A stretch of 5,119 nucleotides of DNA from contig JAUXKG010000223.1 of NCBI GenBank assembly GCA_030624355.1, positions 1 to 5,119 of the forward strand, written 5' to 3'. This document shows positions 1 to 4,590 of the stretch, one piece after another. The position numbers were made by a program, and so were the translations under genes. Every line of letters starts with the position of its first letter. Within the stretch, counting starts at the first letter, position 1. The notes under the pieces are model-generated. The model was given only the letters and a program-made list of their open reading frames with translations. It did no database searches and was not told the origin of the DNA. This DNA is from Acidobacteriota bacterium. GTDB lineage: Bacteria > Acidobacteriota > UBA6911 > RPQK01 > JADFOI01.

Positions 1-834
1 CCAGAGCAGTGGAGATCCCCCTTTGTGAGCGATTATCTGATCGCTGACCACCAGACCTCCGGGGATGAAGAAACTGGTGCCGGCGTTGCGGTCCAGCAAC
101 AGCAGCACTCCGGCGGCCAGCGGCACTCCGAAGGCCAGCAGTCCCAGAATAGCGGTGATGAACCAGGACCATACCGTCAGGGGCATCTTCATCAGCGTCA
201 TGCCCTTGGCCCGCAGATCCAGGGTGGTGGTGATGAAGTTCAGGGCTCCCAGCAGGGCCGCCACACAGAAGATGGCGATGCTGATGATCCACAGATCCTG
301 GCCCATGCCCAAACCCGGACCGGCAATCTCTCCCAGAGCGCTCAAGGGGGGATAGCCCGTCCAGCCGGAAATGGGAGGTCCTCCGGTGACAAAGAAGGCG
401 GCCATCAGGACCACCAGCGCCACAAAGGTCAGCCAGAAGGAAAGCATGTTCAAGACGGGGAAGGCCATGTCGTCGGCCCCGATCTGGATGGGCAGAAAGT
501 AGTTTCCGAAGCCGCCCTGGGGAGCGGTGGTCAGCACGAAGAAAACCATGATGGTGCCGTGTATGGTCAAGAAAGAAAGATAGAATTCCGGCGTCATCAC
601 CCCCTCGGGAGCCCCCACGGGGAAGAGTTGTCCCAGTAAGGGAATTGCGGTGCCCGGCCAGACCAGATTGATACGAATGAAGATGGAAAGGGCCATTCCC
701 ACTGCCACCGAAAAAAGGGCCAGCAGAAAATACTGAATGCCGATTACCTTGTGATCGAGACTGAAGATGTATTTTCGAATGAAACCTGTAGGCGCCTCAT
801 GAACGGCGTGGGTGGTTGCCTCAGCTTCTGCCAT
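1..834 (-). CDS. ctaD: Cytochrome c oxidase subunit I, N-terminal 278 residues (partial at window edge)
   Basis: This is the catalytic haem-copper subunit of the aerobic terminal oxidase in the cytoplasmic membrane, which reduces O2 to water and pumps protons. The minus-strand reading is open from ATG at 834 to base 1, giving 278 codons. Seen in the protein: the opening block IFSLDHKVIGIQYF (residues 23-36), the haem a ligand helix LTIHGTIMVFF with His92, the FGNYFLPIQIGADDMAFPVLN block (109-129), SGWTGYPPLS (156-165), the TTTLDLRAKGM loop and LDRNAGTSFF. D-channel positions known from A-type oxidases appear present as Asp122, Asn111 and Asn129. The reading stops just before the expected QHLFWFFGHPEVY block, so the CuB ligands and the helix VI Glu lie outside the window. 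GAGGGAG (844-850) lies 9 nt before the start, and the subunit II stop is 16 nt upstream, so the two are co-transcribed. The family call is secure; the A1 versus A2 subtype cannot be settled here. Confidence 0.97.
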   Translation of the reverse strand, partial: MAEAEATTHAVHEAPTGFIRKYIFSLDHKVIGIQYFLLALFSVAVGMALSIFIRINLVWPGTAIPLLGQLFPVGAPEGVMTPEFYLSFLTIHGTIMVFFVLTTAPQGGFGNYFLPIQIGADDMAFPVLNMLSFWLTFVALVVLMAAFFVTGGPPISGWTGYPPLSALGEIAGPGLGMGQDLWIISIAIFCVAALLGALNFITTTLDLRAKGMTLMKMPLTVWSWFITAILGLLAFGVPLAAGVLLLLDRNAGTSFFIPGGLVVSDQIIAHKGGSPLLW

Positions 835-850
835 ACTCGAATTCTCCCTC

Positions 851-1636
851 TTAATACTCGGATTGTTCTACCAGCCAGCTGGCGTAGTCTTCTTCCGACA
901 ACACTTCGATAAAGCTTCGCATTCGATGATGGCCCATACCGCACAGCTCGGCACAGGAAATCTCAAATCTTCCAGTCCGGGTGGCAGTGAATCGAAGTGG
1001 AATGATGATTCCCGGCACCGTATCCTGCTTGATACGCAGTTCCCTGACGGAGAATGCGTGAGTCACGTCCTTCGATCGGAGCAGCAGTTCAACCGGACGA
1101 TTGATGGGAACGGCCATGGTGGGAACCACGATATCGTCCTGGGCCGCCGGATTCTGCAGATCCAGGCCCAGCGGATTTCCCGCCGAGTCGTTGATGAGCT
1201 CGGGTCTGACCGGTCCGAACTCCCCGTCCGGGCCGGCATAACGGATGTTCCAGGCAAACTGTTGGCCGGTCACTTCAATTCGCAAGGCATCCTGGGGAGC
1301 GGCCTCGATATACATGTCATACCAGATTCCCTGTCCCGCTATGACCATGACATAGAAGAGGACGGTGGCGGCCAGTGTCCAGGCTATTTCCATCTTGTTG
1401 TTGCCGTGGTGGTAGAGCGCCTTTTGACCGGGTCGCTGCCGGTACCGGAGGACGAAATAACCAAGTGCCACCTGAGACAGCACGAAAACCAGACCGGTGA
1501 CCAGCAGCGTGTAGACAAATTGTCTGTCGACACTCTCTCCGTGGCTGGAAGCGGATTCGGGAAACCACCAGAATTGCCCGGCAAACAGAACGACGGTGAC
1601 GATCGTGATGAGCCAGATCGCGAGGGCTAATAGCAT
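851..1636 (-). CDS. ctaC: Cytochrome c oxidase subunit II (CuA subunit)
   Basis: This subunit takes electrons from the donor at the binuclear CuA centre on the periplasmic side and passes them to subunit I. The 261-residue protein has three hydrophobic segments (about 2-20, 41-63 and 84-104) followed by a cupredoxin domain. All CuA ligands are visible: His193, Cys228, Glu230 (backbone ligand), Cys232, His236 and Met239, with the same spacing as mitochondrial subunit II (35 residues from His to first Cys). It ends soon after the CuA domain, so there is no fused cytochrome c domain (not caa3-type). The usual aromatic patch QWYW reads QFAW here (126-129), and residues about 135-170 form a longer insert than in the mitochondrial protein. 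The ATG at 1636 is preceded by AAGGAAG (1642-1648, 5-nt spacing) and an in-frame TAG lies at 1652-1654, which fixes the start. There is no classical cleavable signal or lipobox Cys; the first helix probably stays as an anchor. Confidence 0.97.
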   Translation of the reverse strand: MLLALAIWLITIVTVVLFAGQFWWFPESASSHGESVDRQFVYTLLVTGLVFVLSQVALGYFVLRYRQRPGQKALYHHGNNKMEIAWTLAATVLFYVMVIAGQGIWYDMYIEAAPQDALRIEVTGQQFAWNIRYAGPDGEFGPVRPELINDSAGNPLGLDLQNPAAQDDIVVPTMAVPINRPVELLLRSKDVTHAFSVRELRIKQDTVPGIIIPLRFTATRTGRFEISCAELCGMGHHRMRSFIEVLSEEDYASWLVEQSEY

Positions 1637-1679
1637 GTCGTCTTCCTTCCCCTATAAGGAAAAATTAGGCGGCTATTCT

Positions 1680-1691
1680 ATCAGGGGTCAG
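1680..1691. repeat. 12-bp intergenic repeat, copy 1
   Basis: ATCAGGGGTCAG occurs here in the gap between the zinc-ribbon gene and subunit II, and again on the same strand at 2989-3000 in the divergent intergenic region. Both copies are outside genes. An exact 12-mer shared by two short gaps in 5 kb is mildly unexpected by chance. Confidence 0.4.
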
Positions 1692-1721
1692 CGGATTTTC
1701 AACCACTTGTTCAATATTTAT

Positions 1722-1886
1722 TTATCTCAGGGACTGCTGACAGTTTCGGCAGTGGCTGCGTCGCCTGGCGTTGAGTGTTCCGCAATCCGGACAGCGGTTG
1801 TACATATATCGGGCGAAAAGGTTGGTCACAAAAGCACTGCCCAGGAGAATGAAGGCAGCCACCAGGATCTGGAGGATCATATCCAA
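1722..1886 (-). CDS. Small membrane-anchored zinc-ribbon protein, 54 aa, TTG start
   Basis: A short reading frame lies between the CbiX-like gene and subunit II. It encodes 54 residues: a hydrophobic helix at about 3-25 (ILQILVAAFILLGSAFVTNLF), then a basic tail holding CPDC (32-35) and CRNC (46-49). This is a four-cysteine zinc-ribbon knuckle pair separated by 10 residues. GGAGG at 1895-1899 sits 8 nt before TTG (1886-1884). The in-frame ATG at 1880-1878, two codons on, would be 14 nt from that site, so TTG is preferred although an ATG start giving 52 residues is possible. The TTG begins 15 nt after the upstream stop codon. Two positive residues directly after the helix (around 26-31) suggest the ribbon faces the cytoplasm. 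I do not recognise a named family. A role in oxidase assembly or in the upstream chelatase-like function is only a guess from position. Confidence 0.78.
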   Translation of the reverse strand: MDMILQILVAAFILLGSAFVTNLFARYMYNRCPDCGTLNARRRSHCRNCQQSLR

Positions 1887-1894
1887 GGTTGGAA

Positions 1895-1899
1895 CCTCC
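1895..1899 (-). promoter_or_regulatory. Ribosome-binding site deciding the TTG start of the 54-aa protein
   Basis: The minus strand reads GGAGG here, 8 nt before TTG at 1886. It lies just before the end of the CbiX-like gene's message (stop 1904-1902 reads downstream at lower coordinates), so the two genes are probably translationally linked. The overlapping ATG at 1905-1903 (ATGA with the stop) opens a different frame that encodes nothing recognisable and is upstream of this site, so it cannot use it. Confidence 0.65.
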
Positions 1900-1901
1900 A
1901 C

Positions 1902-2882
1902 TCATTGGCTGTCGAAATCTGTCTCACCGGAGAAGCTGCTCGCCTGGAAGGGATTGTTTGCGCCAATGTCTTTCAGACAAATGCCTGCCTGCTGCCTGAT
2001 CCACTCTGTCACCGCAGAGTGAGGCAGTAAGGCCAGGCCGTCACTCAGGTAGGTTAGATCTTGAAGCACGCTGGCATAGGGTCCAAAGCCGAAGACTCGA
2101 AAAGGAACCACGATCACCTGACCCCCATCCTGGTTTCCCTCTCGCACGAAGCGGCGAATCTGCTTCTCTGCCTGGCTTCGCTTGTCGTGCCAATCTTCGC
2201 GGAGCGTCTCAACTCGCACAGTCCGAAAAGGGCCCATCCGGCGAATCTTGGCTGCCAGGGAATTCAACTTGAGGATCCAGCGCCGATTGACGGCATCATT
2301 CCCTTCTCCATGTGCCAGGACCAGGACGGATTCACTCTCAGGCGAGAGACTGAGATTCCGGACCCGCGCAGCGATGATGTCCCCGATCAGTTCGGAGTCA
2401 TACAGCCCCTCTTTGTTCAGAGCGATAGCGGCCTTTCTGTGAACCGGACGAGGGGCCATTTCGCCGGAGAGCAGATTGACGGAGTCATGATCGGTGAGCG
2501 GAACACCGGTGTGAGAGGAATGGTCGATGAACAGGCGGGGAGGATCAGAACGCAGACCGAGCAGATATTCCGTTTGGTGGCGGAAGGATTCAGCGGAAAC
2601 AAAGAGTCGAACCACAGCCACTCGACCTACACCCTGTGTTTCCAAGCGACTTACGGCCCGTTGCAGGACGTCGCGCTGAGCCATGCCGAAGGCAATTTCC
2701 ACCGGGCAAAAAGAGCGCAGCGGGGCGACGGCTTCCCGAACGGCAGCGTTCCATTCATCACTGCCGCCGTGAGCCATTACCAGTAGTCCGGGCTTGCTGG
2801 AGGCAGTACCGTCTGTGCCTGCCAGCAAGGTTACGGGCAAGAGAGCGGCAATCAGAAAAACAATCTGTCTGAGAAACGGCAT
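1902..2882 (-). CDS. Exported CbiX/SirB-fold (sirohydrochlorin chelatase-like) protein
   Basis: A 326-residue protein with an N-terminal signal peptide (basic MPFLRQ, hydrophobic core 7-20, likely cleavage after Ala21), so it probably acts in the periplasm or at the outer face of the membrane. After that come two CbiX-like halves. The first (about 32-155) has GLLVMAHGG with His38, AFGMAQ at 64-69, and VAVVRLFVSAESF (88-100). The second (about 185-300) has VLVLAHGEG with His191, VIVVPFRVFGFGPY (256-269) and LLPHSAVTEWI. Classical cobalt or iron chelatases of this family use a His near the start of the fold, an acidic residue and a second His after the central strand. Here the acidic position reads Met67 and the second His is missing from its usual place in both halves, so ordinary tetrapyrrole chelatase activity is doubtful. 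ATG at 2882 follows an in-frame TAA (2891-2889) and has no Shine-Dalgarno; a TAATAG at 2898-2893 could give a nearly leaderless message. It leads the oxidase genes. Confidence 0.85.
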   Translation of the reverse strand: MPFLRQIVFLIAALLPVTLLAGTDGTASSKPGLLVMAHGGSDEWNAAVREAVAPLRSFCPVEIAFGMAQRDVLQRAVSRLETQGVGRVAVVRLFVSAESFRHQTEYLLGLRSDPPRLFIDHSSHTGVPLTDHDSVNLLSGEMAPRPVHRKAAIALNKEGLYDSELIGDIIAARVRNLSLSPESESVLVLAHGEGNDAVNRRWILKLNSLAAKIRRMGPFRTVRVETLREDWHDKRSQAEKQIRRFVREGNQDGGQVIVVPFRVFGFGPYASVLQDLTYLSDGLALLPHSAVTEWIRQQAGICLKDIGANNPFQASSFSGETDFDSQ

Positions 2883-2941
2883 TGTTGTTTAACTATTACT
2901 TAAGTTCGAAATTGCTACCTACTACTGTTTGAGACACTTAG

Positions 2942-2962
2942 TTTGACAGCTGACAACTGACA
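2942..2962. repeat. Three heptanucleotide units ending in TGACA
   Basis: The plus strand reads TTTGACA, GCTGACA, ACTGACA back to back. All three 7-nt units share TGACA. This is like the degenerate heptamer tracts found in intergenic DNA of cyanobacteria and some other phyla. With only three units, a direct-repeat regulator site is an equally open explanation. Confidence 0.5.
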
Positions 2963-2988
2963 AACGGCGCGTCGAAAGCAGAAGCCCG

Positions 2989-3000
2989 ATCAGGGGTCAG
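2989..3000. repeat. 12-bp intergenic repeat, copy 2
   Basis: This is the second exact copy of ATCAGGGGTCAG (first at 1680-1691). It lies 27 nt after the TGACA heptamer tract. Such phrases may be pieces of a dispersed genomic repeat. Confidence 0.4.
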
Positions 3001-3122
3001 GTTCGTGCTGAGTGGCAGTTTCGTACTTTCAATCCATACACTGTTGTTACTCATCAAACATCTGTTACTTGAGCTCCAAGCGGTGCTGTCCAAACCCTCG
3101 CAGGAAGCGTAGTATATATTGA

Positions 3123-4244
3123 ATGAAGCTGGCGTCCTATGCAATGTGCGATGAGGCGACGGCCGGTCGATGTCATCCGGAACCGCTTCATTCTTACCGT
3201 TCTGAGTACCAGAGGGATCGTGACCGCGTGGTTCACTCCAAGGCCTTCAGACGGCTGGAAAACAAGACCCAGGTTTTCGATCCGGACTATTCCGACCACT
3301 TCAGAAATCGACTAACGCATACCATCGAAGTCAGTCAAATAGCCCGCACTATCAGCAGGACGCTTGGGCTCAACACCGATTTATGTGAAGTGCTGGCCTT
3401 GAGCCACGACATCGGCCATCCTCCTTTCAGTCACAAGGGTGAGAGGGTGTTGGACCGGATCATGAGCAATCACGGTTCCGGCTTCGACCACAACCTTCAC
3501 GCTCTGCGGATCGTGGAGTATTTTGAAGAAAAGTATCCCGCCTTCCGGGGACTGAACCTGACGTTCGAGGTTAGGGAAGGCATCGTGAAACACAGTCGGG
3601 ACTACACGGGAAAGGAATCACTCTATGTGGACCTCAGTCCGTATCTTCTGGACAGGCGTCCGCCCTTGGAAGCCCAGTTAATCGATCTGGCCGATGAGAT
3701 TGCCTACAACACGGCAGATCTGGACGACGGGTATGATTCGGGTCTGTTAACCCTGGAACAGGTGGTGGAAAAGGTGGAACTGGTAGGCTGTCTCTACCGG
3801 CAGGTGGAAGCGGAGCACGGTGAAGCCGATGAAAAGCTTCGGGTCAGAGAAACGGTGCGGCGGCTCATTGATGTCCTGGTCACCAGTCTGGTGTCTCATA
3901 GCCGTCAGGTACTTGAAAACAACGAAATTGATTCTGTAGAGCAGGTTCGATCCTCTGCGAAGCGATTGCTGGGTTTCGAAGAAGGAGTAGCTGACCAGAA
4001 TCAGCAGCTGAAGCGTTTTTTGCGTTCCGATCTTTACGATCACGAGGTTCTCCGGCAGGCTCGGAAAAGGGCGGGGCATTTGATTGAGGAACTGTTCGAG
4101 CATTATCTGAATCATCCCAGGAAGCTTCCAGACAGCCACTACAGTCGCATCGGCCAGCTGGGTCGTGAGCGGGTGGTTTGCGATTACATAGCGGGCATGA
4201 CGGACAAGTACGCCCACTACAAACATTCGGAAACGTGCAGTTGA
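3123..4244 (+). CDS. dgt: dGTPase-family HD-domain phosphohydrolase (dGTPase-like protein)
   Basis: A cytoplasmic metal-dependent enzyme of the dNTP triphosphohydrolase family, which splits a dNTP into the deoxynucleoside and triphosphate and so helps control dNTP pools. At 373 residues it has the usual length of the short bacterial type 2 dGTPase-like proteins. Seen in the sequence: the N-terminal block YQRDRDRVVHSKAFRRLENKTQV (29-51), RLTHTIEV with His66, LSHDIGHPPFSHKGE with the His95-Asp96 pair, FDHNLHALRIVEYF (121-134), and LADEIAYNTADLDD with Asp191. His66, His95-Asp96 and Asp191 form the expected HD metal site. The C-terminal half is helical, and DYIAGMTDKYAHYKH (354-368) is a family signature. 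The ATG at 3123 directly follows an in-frame TGA; AGGAAG (3102-3107) is 15 nt away, so ribosome binding looks weak. An internal ATG at 3144 is less likely because the alignable N-terminus begins close to it. Substrate preference among dNTPs cannot be read from sequence. Confidence 0.95.
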   Translation: MKLASYAMCDEATAGRCHPEPLHSYRSEYQRDRDRVVHSKAFRRLENKTQVFDPDYSDHFRNRLTHTIEVSQIARTISRTLGLNTDLCEVLALSHDIGHPPFSHKGERVLDRIMSNHGSGFDHNLHALRIVEYFEEKYPAFRGLNLTFEVREGIVKHSRDYTGKESLYVDLSPYLLDRRPPLEAQLIDLADEIAYNTADLDDGYDSGLLTLEQVVEKVELVGCLYRQVEAEHGEADEKLRVRETVRRLIDVLVTSLVSHSRQVLENNEIDSVEQVRSSAKRLLGFEEGVADQNQQLKRFLRSDLYDHEVLRQARKRAGHLIEELFEHYLNHPRKLPDSHYSRIGQLGRERVVCDYIAGMTDKYAHYKHSETCS

Positions 4245-4267
4245 GTACTTAGGGTCCAGTCACCGTC

Positions 4268-4296
4268 TTGACAAAGAGAAAATGAAGTACAATAAC
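4268..4296 (+). promoter_or_regulatory. Candidate sigma-70-type promoter for yceD
   Basis: A perfect TTGACA -35 hexamer lies at 4268-4273. A -10 could be AATAAC (4291-4296, 17-nt spacer, 4 of 6 consensus bases) or TACAAT (4288-4293, better hexamer but 14-nt spacer). If active, transcription would start at about 4303, inside the left terminal repeat of the inserted element, so the message would carry nearly the whole element as its 5' leader. Without the insertion the same promoter would sit about 20 nt nearer to the yceD ribosome-binding site than typical leaders require, a normal arrangement. Confidence 0.4.
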
Positions 4297-4299
4297 TAG
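4296..4299. repeat. Left target-site duplication CTAG
   Basis: CTAG directly precedes the left inverted repeat and is matched by CTAG at 4566-4569 directly after the right one. Because the repeat ends in T and A, the duplication can also be read as 6-bp ACTAGT at 4295-4300 and 4565-4570; the sequence alone cannot separate the two readings. Confidence 0.75.
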
Positions 4300-4329
4300 T
4301 GTCCTGTCCCACAGATAGCATGACATTTG
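4300..4329 (+). repeat. Left terminal inverted repeat of the MITE-like element
   Basis: It begins TGTCCTGTCCCACAGATA and pairs with the reverse complement of 4536-4565 at 29 of 30 positions. The one difference is G at 4322 where the right end has A in the same orientation. Similarity breaks down just inside position 4330. Confidence 0.92.
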
Positions 4330-4476
4330 TTACGGTCGCGACGGTTTGTGATTCGAGGCGCGACGACGAGTCGATGTGGGTCATCGGCGAGGAGAAGCAA
4401 CAAAGCAGCAGCGGCCGTCCCGCCGTAACCCGTAGGGCTGAAGGGGCTTTGGCCGATCTCTTTGTTGCTCGTCGTC

Positions 4477-4496
4477 GACGATGTTATTACATCGTC
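4477..4496. repeat. Perfect hairpin inside the MITE-like element
   Basis: GACGATGT (4477-4484) is followed by the loop TATT and then ACATCGTC (4489-4496), an 8-bp perfect stem with a 4-nt loop. There is no T-run after it on either strand, so it does not look like a Rho-independent terminator. Confidence 0.7.
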
Positions 4497-4535
4497 TCCT
4501 CCTCGATCCGCGATCTCGTCTCAAAGTCCTTTCAG

Positions 4536-4565
4536 CAAATGTTATGCTATCTGTGGGACAGGACA
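4536..4565 (-). repeat. Right terminal inverted repeat of the MITE-like element
   Basis: Read on the minus strand it begins TGTCCTGTCCCACAGATA, matching the left end with a single mismatch. It ends 25 nt before the yceD start codon. Confidence 0.92.
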
Positions 4566-4569
4566 CTAG
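4566..4569. repeat. Right target-site duplication CTAG
   Basis: This CTAG directly follows the right inverted repeat and matches the copy at 4296-4299. Removing the element with one CTAG rejoins the promoter candidate to the yceD ribosome-binding site. Confidence 0.75.
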
Positions 4570-4580
4570 TCGGTCAAGGG

Positions 4581-4587
4581 GGAGGAG
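4581..4587 (+). promoter_or_regulatory. Strong ribosome-binding site of yceD
   Basis: GGAGGAG within a purine run (4575-4587) lies 3-5 nt before ATG at 4591. It is only 11 nt outside the right CTAG, so the insertion left translation signals intact. Confidence 0.8.
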
Positions 4588-4590
4588 TCG

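Larger units (their letters stand above)
2883..3122. other. Divergent intergenic region between the CbiX-like gene and the dGTPase gene
   Basis: These 240 nt separate two oppositely oriented genes and must hold promoters for both. I see no convincing gene on either strand. Visible items are a possible minus-strand -10 (TAATAG, 2898-2893), three TGACA units at 7-nt spacing (2944-2962), a 12-bp sequence shared with the gap upstream of subunit II (2989-3000), and an AT-rich run near 3111-3120 just before the dGTPase start. No strong, well-spaced -35/-10 pair stands out for the dGTPase gene. Confidence 0.6.
4300..4565. mobile_element. MITE-like non-autonomous insertion with IS481-like ends, 266 bp
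   Basis: The element is bounded by 30-bp inverted repeats (4300-4329 and 4536-4565) that differ at one position and is flanked on each side by CTAG. It is too short for a transposase and has no convincing coding frame, so it would need a transposase supplied in trans. The ends begin TGTCCTGTCCCAC. TGT termini and insertion at a CTAG core, duplicated on insertion, are known for the IS481 family, which makes that the best parent; this is an inference from ends only. The interior has further self-complementary parts, including an 8-bp perfect stem (4477-4496), CGACGACGAG (4361-4370) facing CTCGTCGTCG (4468-4477), and GCAACAAAG (4397-4405) facing CTTTGTTGC (4460-4468). Those last two pairings share one base and are nested. 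The near identity of the ends suggests a fairly recent insertion. Confidence 0.88.
4245..4590. other. Intergenic region between the dGTPase gene and yceD, mostly filled by a MITE-like insertion
   Basis: This gap of 346 nt holds no credible gene. From left to right it has about 23 nt of unremarkable sequence after the dGTPase stop, a TTGACA promoter candidate (4268-4296), a CTAG, the 266-bp inverted-repeat element (4300-4565), the second CTAG, and a 21-nt stretch with the yceD ribosome-binding site. I see no Rho-independent terminator after the dGTPase gene, so read-through into yceD is possible. Confidence 0.8.

Noticed and set aside
25..639. Plus-strand 204-codon frame
   Set aside because: It lies antisense to subunit I, whose conserved blocks are clear on the minus strand. 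The product is Gly/Gln/His-rich with no recognisable domain.
812..1630. Plus-strand 272-codon frame
   Set aside because: It is antisense to subunit II, which has all CuA ligands. The frame is a by-product of codon bias.
1711..1905. Minus-strand 64-codon frame starting at an ATGA overlap with the CbiX-like stop
   Set aside because: The overlap is tempting, but the product has no helix or motif and no ribosome site ahead of it, while the neighbouring frame has a membrane helix and two CxxC pairs with a well-placed GGAGG.
2061..2786. Plus-strand 241-codon frame
   Set aside because: It is antisense to the CbiX-like gene and has no recognisable protein features.
2938..3144. Minus-strand 68-codon frame in the divergent intergenic region
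   Set aside because: It runs into the start of the dGTPase gene, has no clear ribosome site, and shows no domain.
3944..3953. GGTTCGATCC resembling a tRNA T-loop
   Set aside because: It is inside the dGTPase coding region and no acceptor, D or anticodon arms can be drawn around it.
4477..4496. Hairpin considered as a Rho-independent terminator for the dGTPase gene
   Set aside because: The stem is only moderately GC-rich and there is no following T-run on either strand. It belongs to the inserted element.
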